From the NCBI GenBank assembly GCA_046155815.1, contig JBJXFY010000405.1, positions 1 through 26,504 of the forward strand: a stretch of 26,504 nucleotides of DNA, written 5' to 3'. Source of the stretch: JBJXFY01 sp046155815. Lineage in GTDB: Bacteria > Verrucomicrobiota > Verrucomicrobiia > Limisphaerales > CAIMTB01. A program made the position numbers and the translations under genes. Below, piece by piece: positions 14,656 through 22,190 of this stretch (positions are counted from its first letter, which is position 1; every line of letters begins with the position of its first letter). The notes beneath the pieces were generated by a model, which had not been told where the DNA came from, searched no databases, and saw only the letters and a list, made by a program, of their open reading frames with translations.

Positions 14656-15290
14656 GGCTGCACCGCCTCCAGCCGCAGATCGTCGAAGCGGATGGGCGTG
14701 CCCGAGAAGGGCTGGCCCCACACCGCCGCACGGCCGGCGATGGGCGGGGTCGTTTCCTTCCAGGTGATCGTCCAGGTCCTGGGCTCCTCGGTGCCGTCGG
14801 CCCACGCGCGGCCTTCGATGATCCACTCGGCGTCGCCCACCTTGCGCACCTGCACGCGCAGCCGCGTCCAGGCGCCGGAAGGCCAGGTGAACGGCGCGGT
14901 GGCCTTGATCTCGTCGCCCTTGAGGATCTCCACCGCCTTCTTGGCCGGCACCACCTGCACGCGGTAGCCGGCCACGCCGTTCAAGCTCAGGCCGAACACC
15001 GGGAAGCGCCGGCCCTGCCCCGTGCCGAAGAAGCGTGCCGTGGCCGTCACGTCCTCCTTTTTCGCCGGCCCCCACAGCAGGCCGAACGAGTCGAGCGGCG
15101 CGCCGGGCAGCTCAAGCTCCCGCCCGCCCTCCGCCTCGCGCACCGCGAACTGCCCATCCAGCACCAGCATCCCGTCCGGCACGGAGCCGATTTCGGCGGC
15201 GGAAAAATCGGCGTTGAAGAGCGGCTCCGCTGCGCCCGCGGCGAAGGCGGCGACGAGATGGATTCCAGCAAGGAAAGGACGGCGCAGCAT
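14652..15290 (-). CDS. Exported beta-sandwich (LamG/DUF1080-like) protein
   Basis: This is a 212-residue exported protein; the signal peptide is LRRPFLAGIHLVAAFAAGA and cleavage is near GAAEP. The mature part begins FNADFSAAEIGSVPDG and contains alternating strands with WTRLRVQV and IRFDDLRLE at the end. This is the pattern of concanavalin-like jelly-roll domains often seen in Verrucomicrobia and Planctomycetes (3-keto-disaccharide hydrolase/LamG type). No catalytic residues can be assigned. I chose ATG 15290 because it begins the signal peptide; the longer frame adds a non-signal-like leader. It is translationally coupled to the downstream exported protein. Confidence 0.72.
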   Translation of the reverse strand: MLRRPFLAGIHLVAAFAAGAAEPLFNADFSAAEIGSVPDGMLVLDGQFAVREAEGGRELELPGAPLDSFGLLWGPAKKEDVTATARFFGTGQGRRFPVFGLSLNGVAGYRVQVVPAKKAVEILKGDEIKATAPFTWPSGAWTRLRVQVRKVGDAEWIIEGRAWADGTEEPRTWTITWKETTPPIAGRAAVWGQPFSGTPIRFDDLRLEAVQP

Positions 15291-15443
15291 GGCGGGAAGG
15301 ACGGGCGGGCGGGGAAAAGATTCGACGGCTCTCACGCTGAACGGACCCGGCGGGCCCTGACCCGGCGGCCGAAGAAGGCGTGTTCCTTTGCGGCCGATGT
15401 CACGAGCCCAAGCTAGCCGCCGCCGCGCCGCGTGTCGAACCCC

Positions 15444-18400
15444 TTACTCCCCGTGCAGGGCGTCCACCAGCCGCCCGCGCAGCGAGGCGCACGTCGCGAG
15501 CCACGTCGCCGCCAGGCCGAACAGCGCCACGCCCCCGAGCGTCACCGCCAGCGATCGCCACGGCACCGGCTGTCCCGCGAGCGCCAGCGCCGGCAGCACC
15601 GCCAGCGCCGCGGCCGTGACGCCGAGGCCCAGGCCCAGCGCCAGCAGCACCGCATGCTCCCCCAGCACAAGGCGCCCGAGCCGCGCGCGCGGGAAGCCCA
15701 CCGCGCCCAGCAGCGCCAGCTCCGCGCGGCGCTCGAGCACGTTGCGCAGCACCACCACGCCCAGCCCAAAGCTGCCCAGCAGCAGCCCGATGCCCCCGAG
15801 CACCTGGAACGTGCCGAGGTACGTGTTCTGCACCGCGTTGAACTGGTCCAGCCGCCGCGCCGCCGGCGTCAGCTCGAGGCCGTAATCCTCGAACGCGCGC
15901 GACAGTGACGCCGCGACGGCCGCCACCTGGTTCGTCGGCGCATCAATGAGGAAGAACCGCCGCCCGCTCTCGCCGGGGAACAGCCGCGTGAAGGCCGCCT
16001 CGTCGATGACCAGGTTCCCCTGCAGCACCGAGTTCGCGACCCCGCCCACCAGCCGCAGCTTCACCGGCCGGCCGTTCTCGTCCGCGTAGTCCAGCGTGTC
16101 GCCGATCCGTTTCCCGAGCGCCCACTGGATCGAGGCCGCGTCGCCGATGGCCGGGATCTCCGGCACGCCGCCCGTGGAGGGAAGTTCCTTCCGCAGCGCC
16201 AGCCAGCCGTGGGTCACGTCGAGGCCGCTGGCCAGCGAGGCGAAGGTGAAGGCGCCGCGCCCCGCGAGCAGCGCGGGGTTCACGCCGAGCACGCGCGGAC
16301 GCTGGGCGCGGACAAGGTTCAGGCAGCTTGCCTCGTCGCCGTCGCGCACGCGGAACGGCACGATGCCCACGCCCGGCAGGTCGTTCGTGGAGAGCCCGGC
16401 CGCCTCGACGCCCGCAGCGGTGGTGAGGTCCGCCACCACCGGCAAGGCGGCCTCGCCGATCAGCGCAAAGCCTCCGGTTCCGCCGCCGCGCCGCCCGGCC
16501 TCCCGCTCCGCGTCGAGACGGAACACGCCGATGCTCGCAACGAGGAAAGCCCCGCTCGCCAGCAGCGCCGCCGTCGCGAGGCTCCGGGTCCGCCGCCGCG
16601 TCAGCCCGCGCGCGGCCAGCGTGGCGGCCGTGAGCCGTGAGCGCGAAACCTCCGCCCCGATCCGCCGCAGCCACACCGCCAGCGCCGCCAGCCCGCCCAC
16701 CAGCAGCAGGAATGCCGCCCCGAAGAACAGCGGCGCAGAAGCGACCCCTTTCACCAGCCCCACCCCGGTCACCGCCGCCGCGCCGCCCAGCCCCGCGAGC
16801 ATCAGCCAGAGCGCCGGCCGCCCGCGGCCGGCGGCCCCGGCCGGCTCCAGCTCGCCTGCCAGCAGTTCCCGCGCCGGCCGCCGCGTGTGCCGCCGGAGAG
16901 CGAGGCCGATGACGAGCACGGCGATCACCGACGACGCCAGGAAGCCCGCCGCCAGCGACGCCGGCGTGGCGTGGAAACCCAGTGCCGCACCGGCCACCGC
17001 GTCGCGCCACACGGTGTTCAGGCCGCGGATCATCGCCCCCGCATAGGCCACGCCGCCGCCCACGCCGAGCAGCGCGCCCAGCAGCGCCAGCGCCGCCCCC
17101 TCGGCCAGCCACAACCGCCGCACGCGCCGCGGCGTGAAGCCCAGCGCCAGCAGCGTGCCGATCTCGGGCAGGCGCTGCTCGAGGCCGAACTGGAACAGCA
17201 GCGCCATCAGCAGCAGCGCCGCGCCGATCAGGAAAAAGCTGAAGCCGAGGAAAAGCTGGCCGAAGTCCTGCCCCTGCGCGGCCGACGCCAGCGCGCGTTC
17301 ACGCACCGGCTGGAACGCCAGCCCGACCGCCGCCGGGTCGAGGTTGGCCCGGGTCCGTTCCGCGACGAGCTGCGCGGTGCGGTACGCCTCGATGCGCGGC
17401 CGGACTTCGTTCGTTGCGGCCGCCTGCTCCGGGCCGATCCAGCGGATGGCCGTCAGGTCGCCGAAGCGGTTGGCCCACATCGCCCGCCCGGCGGCGAGGG
17501 AGATGAAGGCCTTGGGCGTGCCGCGGTGCGCCTTCCAGTACGCCTCGTCCCGGTCGCGGATCTCGTGGACGAGCGGGAAACCCGCGTCCCAGTCCTGCGT
17601 GCTCTCGGCCTTCGCGAGGCCGGGGAACTCCGGCATGAGCGTGCGGTCCGCGTGCAGCCCGGCCAGCGGCACGACGGCGCGGACGCGGAAGCGGTTCGTG
17701 TGCTCGGTCAACTGCGCGCCCCCGTCCACGCGATAGTAGGTGAGCGTCACCGTGTCGCCCGGCTTCACGCCGAGGTCGGTGGCGAGCCAGTCGTTCACCA
17801 GCATCTCGTCGTCCGCGAGGTCGGCCGGCGTGTACGGCGGGCCGGCGGCGGTGACCATCGAGTAGGGCGTCAGCTGGCCGTGCGCGGCGAGGCCGTTGGC
17901 GAGGTAGGTGAGGATGGGCGTGGCGTTCGTCTGCGCACGCAGCTCGGCGAGCAGGCCCCCTCCCTCGGGCGTGAACAGGGCGGCGGGCAGGCGGTTGGTG
18001 TTCACGTCCGCGGCCAGCGCGGCGGCCGTGACGGCGGGCGCGAGGAAGATGCGCGGCGTGGCCAGCTCCGCGAAGGGGCGCAGGACGTTCGTGTCCGCCG
18101 GTTCCGGCCGGAGCAGGTCGTGGCGCACGGTGAGCCCCGCGTCCGCGAGGCTCCAGCCGGCGCTGGGCGCGTCCGGGTCGTCCGCGCCTGGCCCGGCGAG
18201 CGCGCGTGTGAGCAGCGCCTCCATCTCCGCACCGGTGGCGGGCAGCGGCGGCAGCGCCCAGGCAAGGAACTTCTCGCGGCTGGCGGAGGGCACGTAGCCG
18301 GCGATGCGCCGCCACGCGCGCGTCTTCCAGGTCTCGGGACGCGGATGTTCGCCGGCCGCCACGAGCAGGAGGTTCGCCCGTCCGGCCAGCCCGGCGCGTG

Positions 18401-19103
18401 CGGCCAGCACGTCCCGGCGGACGAAGGCGTTGAACGGCGCCGCCGGGCTGGAGCCGAGGTCCAGGTCACCGAGGAACCGTGGCCCGAGCACGCCGGCCAC
18501 GGTCAGCCGCAGGGCCACGCTCGCATCGTCGCGCGGCGTGATCACCGCGTCACGCGAGAGCGCGGAGGGCTTGTGGATGCGGAGCACGACGGCGTCGCCC
18601 GGCACGGCGCGGAGCTGCTGCGCGAGCGCCGCGTTGAGCCAGACGGCGTCCTCGGCGAAGGGGTGCATCGGCTGGCGCTCGTCGAGCCGGCCCGAGCCGA
18701 GCGGGAAGAGCGGGAAGCTTTCGTCCACACCGAGCACCTGGACGCGGTTGGCGCGCGCGGCGCCGTCCTGACGTGCGGCCACGCCGGGCAGCGCGAGCAC
18801 GGTGGCACCGCGGTCATGCTCCCAGCGGCCGTGCCAGTCGGGGCCACCGGCCGGCCCCGTCCCGTCACGCGCACCGAGCCGGGTCAGCAGGGACTCCTCG
18901 AAGAAGCGGTCCTGAAGCTGCAACGCGGAGTGCGTCGGGCCGAGGCGGGCCAGAGCGCGCGCGCGCAGGCTTTCGCGCACGGAATCGCCAACGATCAGGG
19001 CGCCGATGAGCGCCGCGCTGCCCAGCGCCGCGCCGAGCAGCACGCCGGCATGGATGCGCCAGTGAAAGTGCAGGCTGCGGCGGAGCAGGCGGAGGAGGGT
19101 CAT
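15444..19103 (-). CDS. ABC transporter permease, two FtsX domains
   Basis: This 1219-residue inner-membrane permease of the MacB/LolCE-like superfamily forms the membrane part of a complex with the ATPase encoded just upstream. An N-terminal membrane helix (about 15-40) precedes a large periplasmic region (about 40-590). A first FtsX domain follows, with helices in LFLGFSFFLIGAALLLMALL and the conserved LPEIGTLLALGFTPRRV. Two further helical segments and a second periplasmic part come next. The final FtsX domain contains ERRAELALLGAVGFPRARL. I estimate about ten membrane helices. The start ATG 19103 overlaps the ATPase stop (ATGA). Members of this group move lipids, lipoproteins or peptides, or transmit mechanical signals; the substrate cannot be read from sequence. 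Confidence 0.9.
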   Translation of the reverse strand: MTLLRLLRRSLHFHWRIHAGVLLGAALGSAALIGALIVGDSVRESLRARALARLGPTHSALQLQDRFFEESLLTRLGARDGTGPAGGPDWHGRWEHDRGATVLALPGVAARQDGAARANRVQVLGVDESFPLFPLGSGRLDERQPMHPFAEDAVWLNAALAQQLRAVPGDAVVLRIHKPSALSRDAVITPRDDASVALRLTVAGVLGPRFLGDLDLGSSPAAPFNAFVRRDVLAARAGLAGRANLLLVAAGEHPRPETWKTRAWRRIAGYVPSASREKFLAWALPPLPATGAEMEALLTRALAGPGADDPDAPSAGWSLADAGLTVRHDLLRPEPADTNVLRPFAELATPRIFLAPAVTAAALAADVNTNRLPAALFTPEGGGLLAELRAQTNATPILTYLANGLAAHGQLTPYSMVTAAGPPYTPADLADDEMLVNDWLATDLGVKPGDTVTLTYYRVDGGAQLTEHTNRFRVRAVVPLAGLHADRTLMPEFPGLAKAESTQDWDAGFPLVHEIRDRDEAYWKAHRGTPKAFISLAAGRAMWANRFGDLTAIRWIGPEQAAATNEVRPRIEAYRTAQLVAERTRANLDPAAVGLAFQPVRERALASAAQGQDFGQLFLGFSFFLIGAALLLMALLFQFGLEQRLPEIGTLLALGFTPRRVRRLWLAEGAALALLGALLGVGGGVAYAGAMIRGLNTVWRDAVAGAALGFHATPASLAAGFLASSVIAVLVIGLALRRHTRRPARELLAGELEPAGAAGRGRPALWLMLAGLGGAAAVTGVGLVKGVASAPLFFGAAFLLLVGGLAALAVWLRRIGAEVSRSRLTAATLAARGLTRRRTRSLATAALLASGAFLVASIGVFRLDAEREAGRRGGGTGGFALIGEAALPVVADLTTAAGVEAAGLSTNDLPGVGIVPFRVRDGDEASCLNLVRAQRPRVLGVNPALLAGRGAFTFASLASGLDVTHGWLALRKELPSTGGVPEIPAIGDAASIQWALGKRIGDTLDYADENGRPVKLRLVGGVANSVLQGNLVIDEAAFTRLFPGESGRRFFLIDAPTNQVAAVAASLSRAFEDYGLELTPAARRLDQFNAVQNTYLGTFQVLGGIGLLLGSFGLGVVVLRNVLERRAELALLGAVGFPRARLGRLVLGEHAVLLALGLGLGVTAAALAVLPALALAGQPVPWRSLAVTLGGVALFGLAATWLATCASLRGRLVDALHGE

Positions 19104-19792
19104 GCGGCCTCCACCAGCGCCCCGTCCCGCAGCTCGCACACGCGGCCCATCCTCCCCGCCAGGTCCGCTGCGTGGGTGACGACGATCAACGTCACGTTCT
19201 CCTCGCGGTTCAGCTCCACGAGCAGCATGGCAAGGTTGGCGGCGGACGCACGGTCCAGCGCGCCGGTGGGTTCGTCCGCGAGCAGCAGCGCGGGCTGGTT
19301 GACCAGCGCGCGCACGACCGCGGCACGCTGGCGTTCGCCGCCGGAAAGCTCCGCCGGCCGGTGGTCCAGCCGGTGGCCGAGGCCAACGCGTTCGAGCAGC
19401 CGGCGCGCGCGCGCCGGGGCCGCGTCCTGCAGCGCCGCATCCTCGGCCGCGAGCGCGGGGACGAGGACATTCTCCAGCACGGTCAGGTGCGGGAGCAGAT
19501 GGTGCGATTGGAAGATGAAGCCGACGCGCCGTGCCCGGAGCCGGGCGAGCGCGGTGTCGTCGAGCCGCGACAAGTCCTCGCCGTCAAGCAGCACACGGCC
19601 CGCATCCGGCCGGTCGAGCGTGCCGATGAGGTTGAGCAGCGTGGTCTTGCCGCTGCCGGACGGCCCGACGATGGCGACCGCCTCGCCGCGCGCGATGGAC
19701 AGGCGGAGGCCCCGCAGCACGCCAACGTCGCCGCCCCTGCCGTAGCTCTTCGTGACGTCCACCAGTTCGAGAAACCCCGCGGTGACGGACAT
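19100..19792 (-). CDS. ABC transporter ATP-binding protein (LolD/MacB type)
   Basis: This 230-residue ATPase shows Walker A GPSGSGKT (43-50), the Q-loop Gln95 (FIFQSHHLLP), the signature LSGGE (149-153), Walker B LLLADEP (169-175) and the H-loop in VVTHAADLA. FQSHHLLP and LADEPTGALD are typical of the LolD/MacB/FtsE group, which pairs with FtsX-type permeases. It is coupled to the giant permease by an ATGA overlap, so the pair forms one transporter. The start was chosen at ATG 19792, ten residues before VDVTKSYG. Confidence 0.95.
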   Translation of the reverse strand: MSVTAGFLELVDVTKSYGRGGDVGVLRGLRLSIARGEAVAIVGPSGSGKTTLLNLIGTLDRPDAGRVLLDGEDLSRLDDTALARLRARRVGFIFQSHHLLPHLTVLENVLVPALAAEDAALQDAAPARARRLLERVGLGHRLDHRPAELSGGERQRAAVVRALVNQPALLLADEPTGALDRASAANLAMLLVELNREENVTLIVVTHAADLAGRMGRVCELRDGALVEAA

Positions 19793-19860
19793 GGCGGTGA
19801 AGGTTGGCGGGCCTGCCGGCGGTGCAACCGGATTTTGGACGCGACTCTTTCGTGCTCCTG

Positions 19861-19902
19861 CTCGTTCCCGTCCTCATCGTCGCGAGGACGAGGACGAGAA
19901 CG
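19861..19902 (-). terminator. Possible hairpin after the DMT transporter gene
   Basis: CGTCCTC (19869-19875) pairs with GAGGACG (19884-19890) over an 8-nt loop, and flanking TCGTTC/GAACGA can extend the stem with an internal bulge. It lies between the DMT transporter stop and the ABC ATPase start. There is no T-run on the minus strand, so termination is uncertain. Confidence 0.3.
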
Positions 19903-19909
19903 ATCTCCC

Positions 19910-20827
19910 TCACCCGGTCGCCAGCAGGATTGTCCCGGCCACCGCGACCAGGCCACCGACCAGCGAACGCCGGGACGGCCGCTCGCCCTCCAGGCGCGCC
20001 GCCAGCGGGATCACCACCAGCGGCGTCAGCGCCACGATGGGCAGCACCACGCCGGTGCCGCGCTGCGCCAGCGCCCACTGGTAGCAGCTCACGCCAAGCG
20101 TCGGGCCGGCCAGCGCGTTGGCGACCACCCACGGTGCGGCGCGGCGCAGCCGATCGGAGGCGGGGCCGTCCTCTCCGCCGCGCGTCCCGCCGGCGAAGCG
20201 CGCCACCAGCCCGCGCCGTTGCAGCCACAGGAACGCCACCGCCGTCACCGCCACGCCGGCGACGATGCGCTGGTAAGCCGCGGAAAGCCCGTCAATCGGC
20301 CCGCCCGCCGTGCGGGCCGCCTCATTCGCCACGCGGCTGAACACCGCGCCCAGCCCCTGTCCCACGGCGGCCACCAACGCAAAGACCACGCCGAGACGCC
20401 AGCCAACCGACGCGCCGCCGGCGCCCGCCGGTGCGAGCGCGAGGGCCACGCCCGCGAGGATCGTCAGGCTGCCCAGCATCTCGCGGCTCGTCATCGCCTG
20501 CCCCAGCCACAACCACTCCACCGCGGCCGCAAGCGGTGCGGCCGCGCAATGCACGATCAGCACGCTAAGCCGCGACCCGATGCGCGGCAGCGCCTCAAAG
20601 AGCGCGATGTCGCCGAAGCCCATGCCAACCACGCCGCTGAGGAGGAACCACTTCAGTCCCGCGCCGCCGAAGCCCGCGCCCAGCGTGTGCGCGTACGCTC
20701 CCAGCAGCAGCGTCGCCACGCACAGCCGCGCCAGCAGCGCCGGCGTGCCGCCCAGCACCGCCACGGAGCGGTTGGCCGACACCGCCGAGAGCGCGAAGAG
20801 CACGGTGGCGAGGAAGGCGGCAATCAT
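19910..20827 (-). CDS. DMT superfamily (EamA) transporter
   Basis: This 305-residue inner-membrane protein has about ten hydrophobic helices arranged as two EamA repeats (about 1-135 and 145-303). Typical features are FALSAVSANRSV at the start, the repeat-end pattern LGSLTILAGVALAL, and its counterpart LVGGLVAVAGTILLATG. Family members export amino acids, nucleotides or other metabolites; the substrate is not predictable. A charged cytoplasmic loop (RFAGGTRGGEDGPASDRLRR) lies in the middle of the second half. The start codon lies at the edge of a degenerate inverted repeat. Confidence 0.88.
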   Translation of the reverse strand: MIAAFLATVLFALSAVSANRSVAVLGGTPALLARLCVATLLLGAYAHTLGAGFGGAGLKWFLLSGVVGMGFGDIALFEALPRIGSRLSVLIVHCAAAPLAAAVEWLWLGQAMTSREMLGSLTILAGVALALAPAGAGGASVGWRLGVVFALVAAVGQGLGAVFSRVANEAARTAGGPIDGLSAAYQRIVAGVAVTAVAFLWLQRRGLVARFAGGTRGGEDGPASDRLRRAAPWVVANALAGPTLGVSCYQWALAQRGTGVVLPIVALTPLVVIPLAARLEGERPSRRSLVGGLVAVAGTILLATG

Positions 20828-20830
20828 GGG

Positions 20831-20973
20831 CGAAGCTCAAACCGCGAAGTTCAAAGCTCAAAAAGAAGCTCCCAAGGCCAGCGCCGGGAGATTCACCGCG
20901 TCCACAGAAGGGACGGTTGGAACGTGCAACCCGGAGTTTTCCTCGAGCTTTGAATTCTGCGCTTGGAGCCTTT
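20831..20973. repeat. Degenerate inverted repeat of ~7-nt units, copy A
   Basis: The left arm (20831-20878) reads as units AAGCTCA, AACCGCG, AAGTTCA, AAGCTCA, then AAGCTCC. The right arm (20936-20973), reverse-complemented, gives GGCTCCA, AGCGCAG, AATTCAA, AGCTCG, so the same unit type faces the other way. The centre (20879-20935) has a small stem GGTTG/CAACC. It occupies the gap between the DMT transporter start and the small lipoprotein gene. A similar element is at 26242-26375. Confidence 0.55.
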
Positions 20974-21020
20974 CACCGGGCCGTTGACACGGCGCATCCG
21001 CGGGCGGGACGTTGCCGGCG

Positions 21021-21362
21021 ATGCTACGCGTCGTTCTCCCTGCCGCGCTCGTTGCGCTGCTGGCCGCGTGCTCCGCAGCGCCGACCCGCAACACCGCCTC
21101 GGCCGCCGACACCAATGCGGTGCGCACCGTGCCCGGCCTGCCGCCCATCCCGGGCCGCGTCCACTCAGTCAACCCGGGCCTCAAGTTTGCGGTCATTGAT
21201 TACTCGCTGGGCGGCACGCCGGCGGAGGGGGACCGGCTGGCGGCTTGGCGTGGCGGCCAGAAGGTGGCGGAACTGCGCGTCTCGGGCCAGGGCCGCGGCG
21301 GCTACCTGGCCGCCGACATCGTCAGCGGAGCGGTCGAACCGGGCGACGAGGTGCGGCCATGA
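21021..21362 (+). CDS. Small putative lipoprotein, unknown function
   Basis: This is a 113-residue protein with a signal peptide and lipobox LAAC (MLRVVLPAALVALLAAC), so it is probably a lipoprotein. The mature part contains VHSVNPGLKFAVIDYS, then GDRLAAWRGGQKVAELRVSG and DIVSGAVEPGDEVRP, a small beta-barrel-like pattern. Similar short proteins in Verrucomicrobia are uncharacterised as far as I know. ATG 21021 is preferred; a TTG three codons upstream is the alternative. Confidence 0.7.
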   Translation: MLRVVLPAALVALLAACSAAPTRNTASAADTNAVRTVPGLPPIPGRVHSVNPGLKFAVIDYSLGGTPAEGDRLAAWRGGQKVAELRVSGQGRGGYLAADIVSGAVEPGDEVRP

Positions 21363-21365
21363 GGC

Positions 21366-21692
21366 TCACTGCCGCGCGGCGGCGGCGGCTCGGCGCGGCA
21401 CCCTCACGACGGTGCGCTTTTGGTACGGGCTGGCGAGGTTGAAGTAGATGCCGCACAACGGCCGGGCCGCACCGGATTCGCTGAGGATGACCGTGACGTG
21501 CCGGTCCAGCGCGATGCCATGGCGGAGGCCCTCCGCACGCGTCTCGAAGGCGATGATGGCCTTACGGACCAGCGAGCGCAGGCTGTCGGCAAAATCCTCC
21601 GTCGGCTTGTCGAGGCAGACGACGAAGCGGTCATACTGCCGCGTGGCCTCCGCAATCTCCGGCCTGAATGTGTCGACCGTCACAGGGTTCAA
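21366..21692 (-). CDS. Small hypothetical protein
   Basis: This 108-residue protein of unknown function has no signal peptide. It contains a mixed alpha/beta pattern: EIAEATRQYDRFVVCLD, a helix around LRSLVRKAIIAFETR, then HVTVILSESG and LCGIYFNLASPYQKR. Its codon pattern has the strong third-position GC of the neighbours, and it lies tail to tail with the lipoprotein gene with only 3 bases between. I take it as real on composition and position, not on a recognised family. Confidence 0.6.
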   Translation of the reverse strand: MNPVTVDTFRPEIAEATRQYDRFVVCLDKPTEDFADSLRSLVRKAIIAFETRAEGLRHGIALDRHVTVILSESGAARPLCGIYFNLASPYQKRTVVRVPRRAAAAARQ

Positions 21693-21781
21693 GCTAGGGA
21701 GCCGGCCCGCCGTGGCAAAATCAAAATGCCCGGACCGCGGGGACGCGCATGGCGCCTTGTGCCCTTCCTCGGGGAGACCCC

Positions 21782-22045
21782 TCAGCCCGCGCTGCCCCGC
21801 CGCAGGCCCACTTGATGCGCGATGTCGTCGAACTCCGCGCGGCTCACCTGGTGCAGCTCCTTGCCGCGGGCCTTGAGCTTTTCGTTGATCTTGATGGCCT
21901 TCTCGACCATGTCACCGTGCGTGCCTTCGGTGCCGCCGACGAGGGCGAAGTTCTTCCCGGTCGTGACGCGCTTGTGACCGTCGGAATCCAGCCCCACACC
22001 CAGCAGGAGGGCGTTCCTTCTCGGCGGTGACGGCTCATTCGCCAT
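21782..22045 (-). CDS. Small conserved-looking hypothetical protein
   Basis: This 87-residue soluble protein contains NALLLGVGLDSDGHKRVTTG, a GGTEGTHGDMVEKAIKINEKL block, and a C-terminal helix-rich HQVSRAEFDDIAHQVGL. The glycine-rich N-terminus and the amphipathic helix look like a real folded protein. I recall similar short proteins only as unnamed Verrucomicrobial hypotheticals. It is divergent from the cytochrome/SUMF1 gene with a 145-bp gap, which may hold promoters for both. Confidence 0.65.
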   Translation of the reverse strand: MANEPSPPRRNALLLGVGLDSDGHKRVTTGKNFALVGGTEGTHGDMVEKAIKINEKLKARGKELHQVSRAEFDDIAHQVGLRRGSAG

Positions 22046-22190
22046 GCGCCACGCTTCGCACGGAAACCCCCGCGGTCAAGCATGCCGCTCCGTTGGCCAG
22101 GCCGCCCTCGTCTTTCGTGTTCGTCGCCTTCCTTCTTGGCTTGCCGCGATTCTGGCTGAAAAATCCCCGCCGCTTTTCGTCCAACACGCC

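Noticed and set aside
16887..19745. 952-codon plus-strand open frame opposite the permease and ATPase
   Set aside because: It is antisense to two well-supported coupled genes and has no recognisable domain.
22044..22190. N-terminal extension of the cytochrome/SUMF1 protein
   Set aside because: ATG 22191 begins a clean signal peptide; the extension would bury it and lies in the divergent promoter gap.
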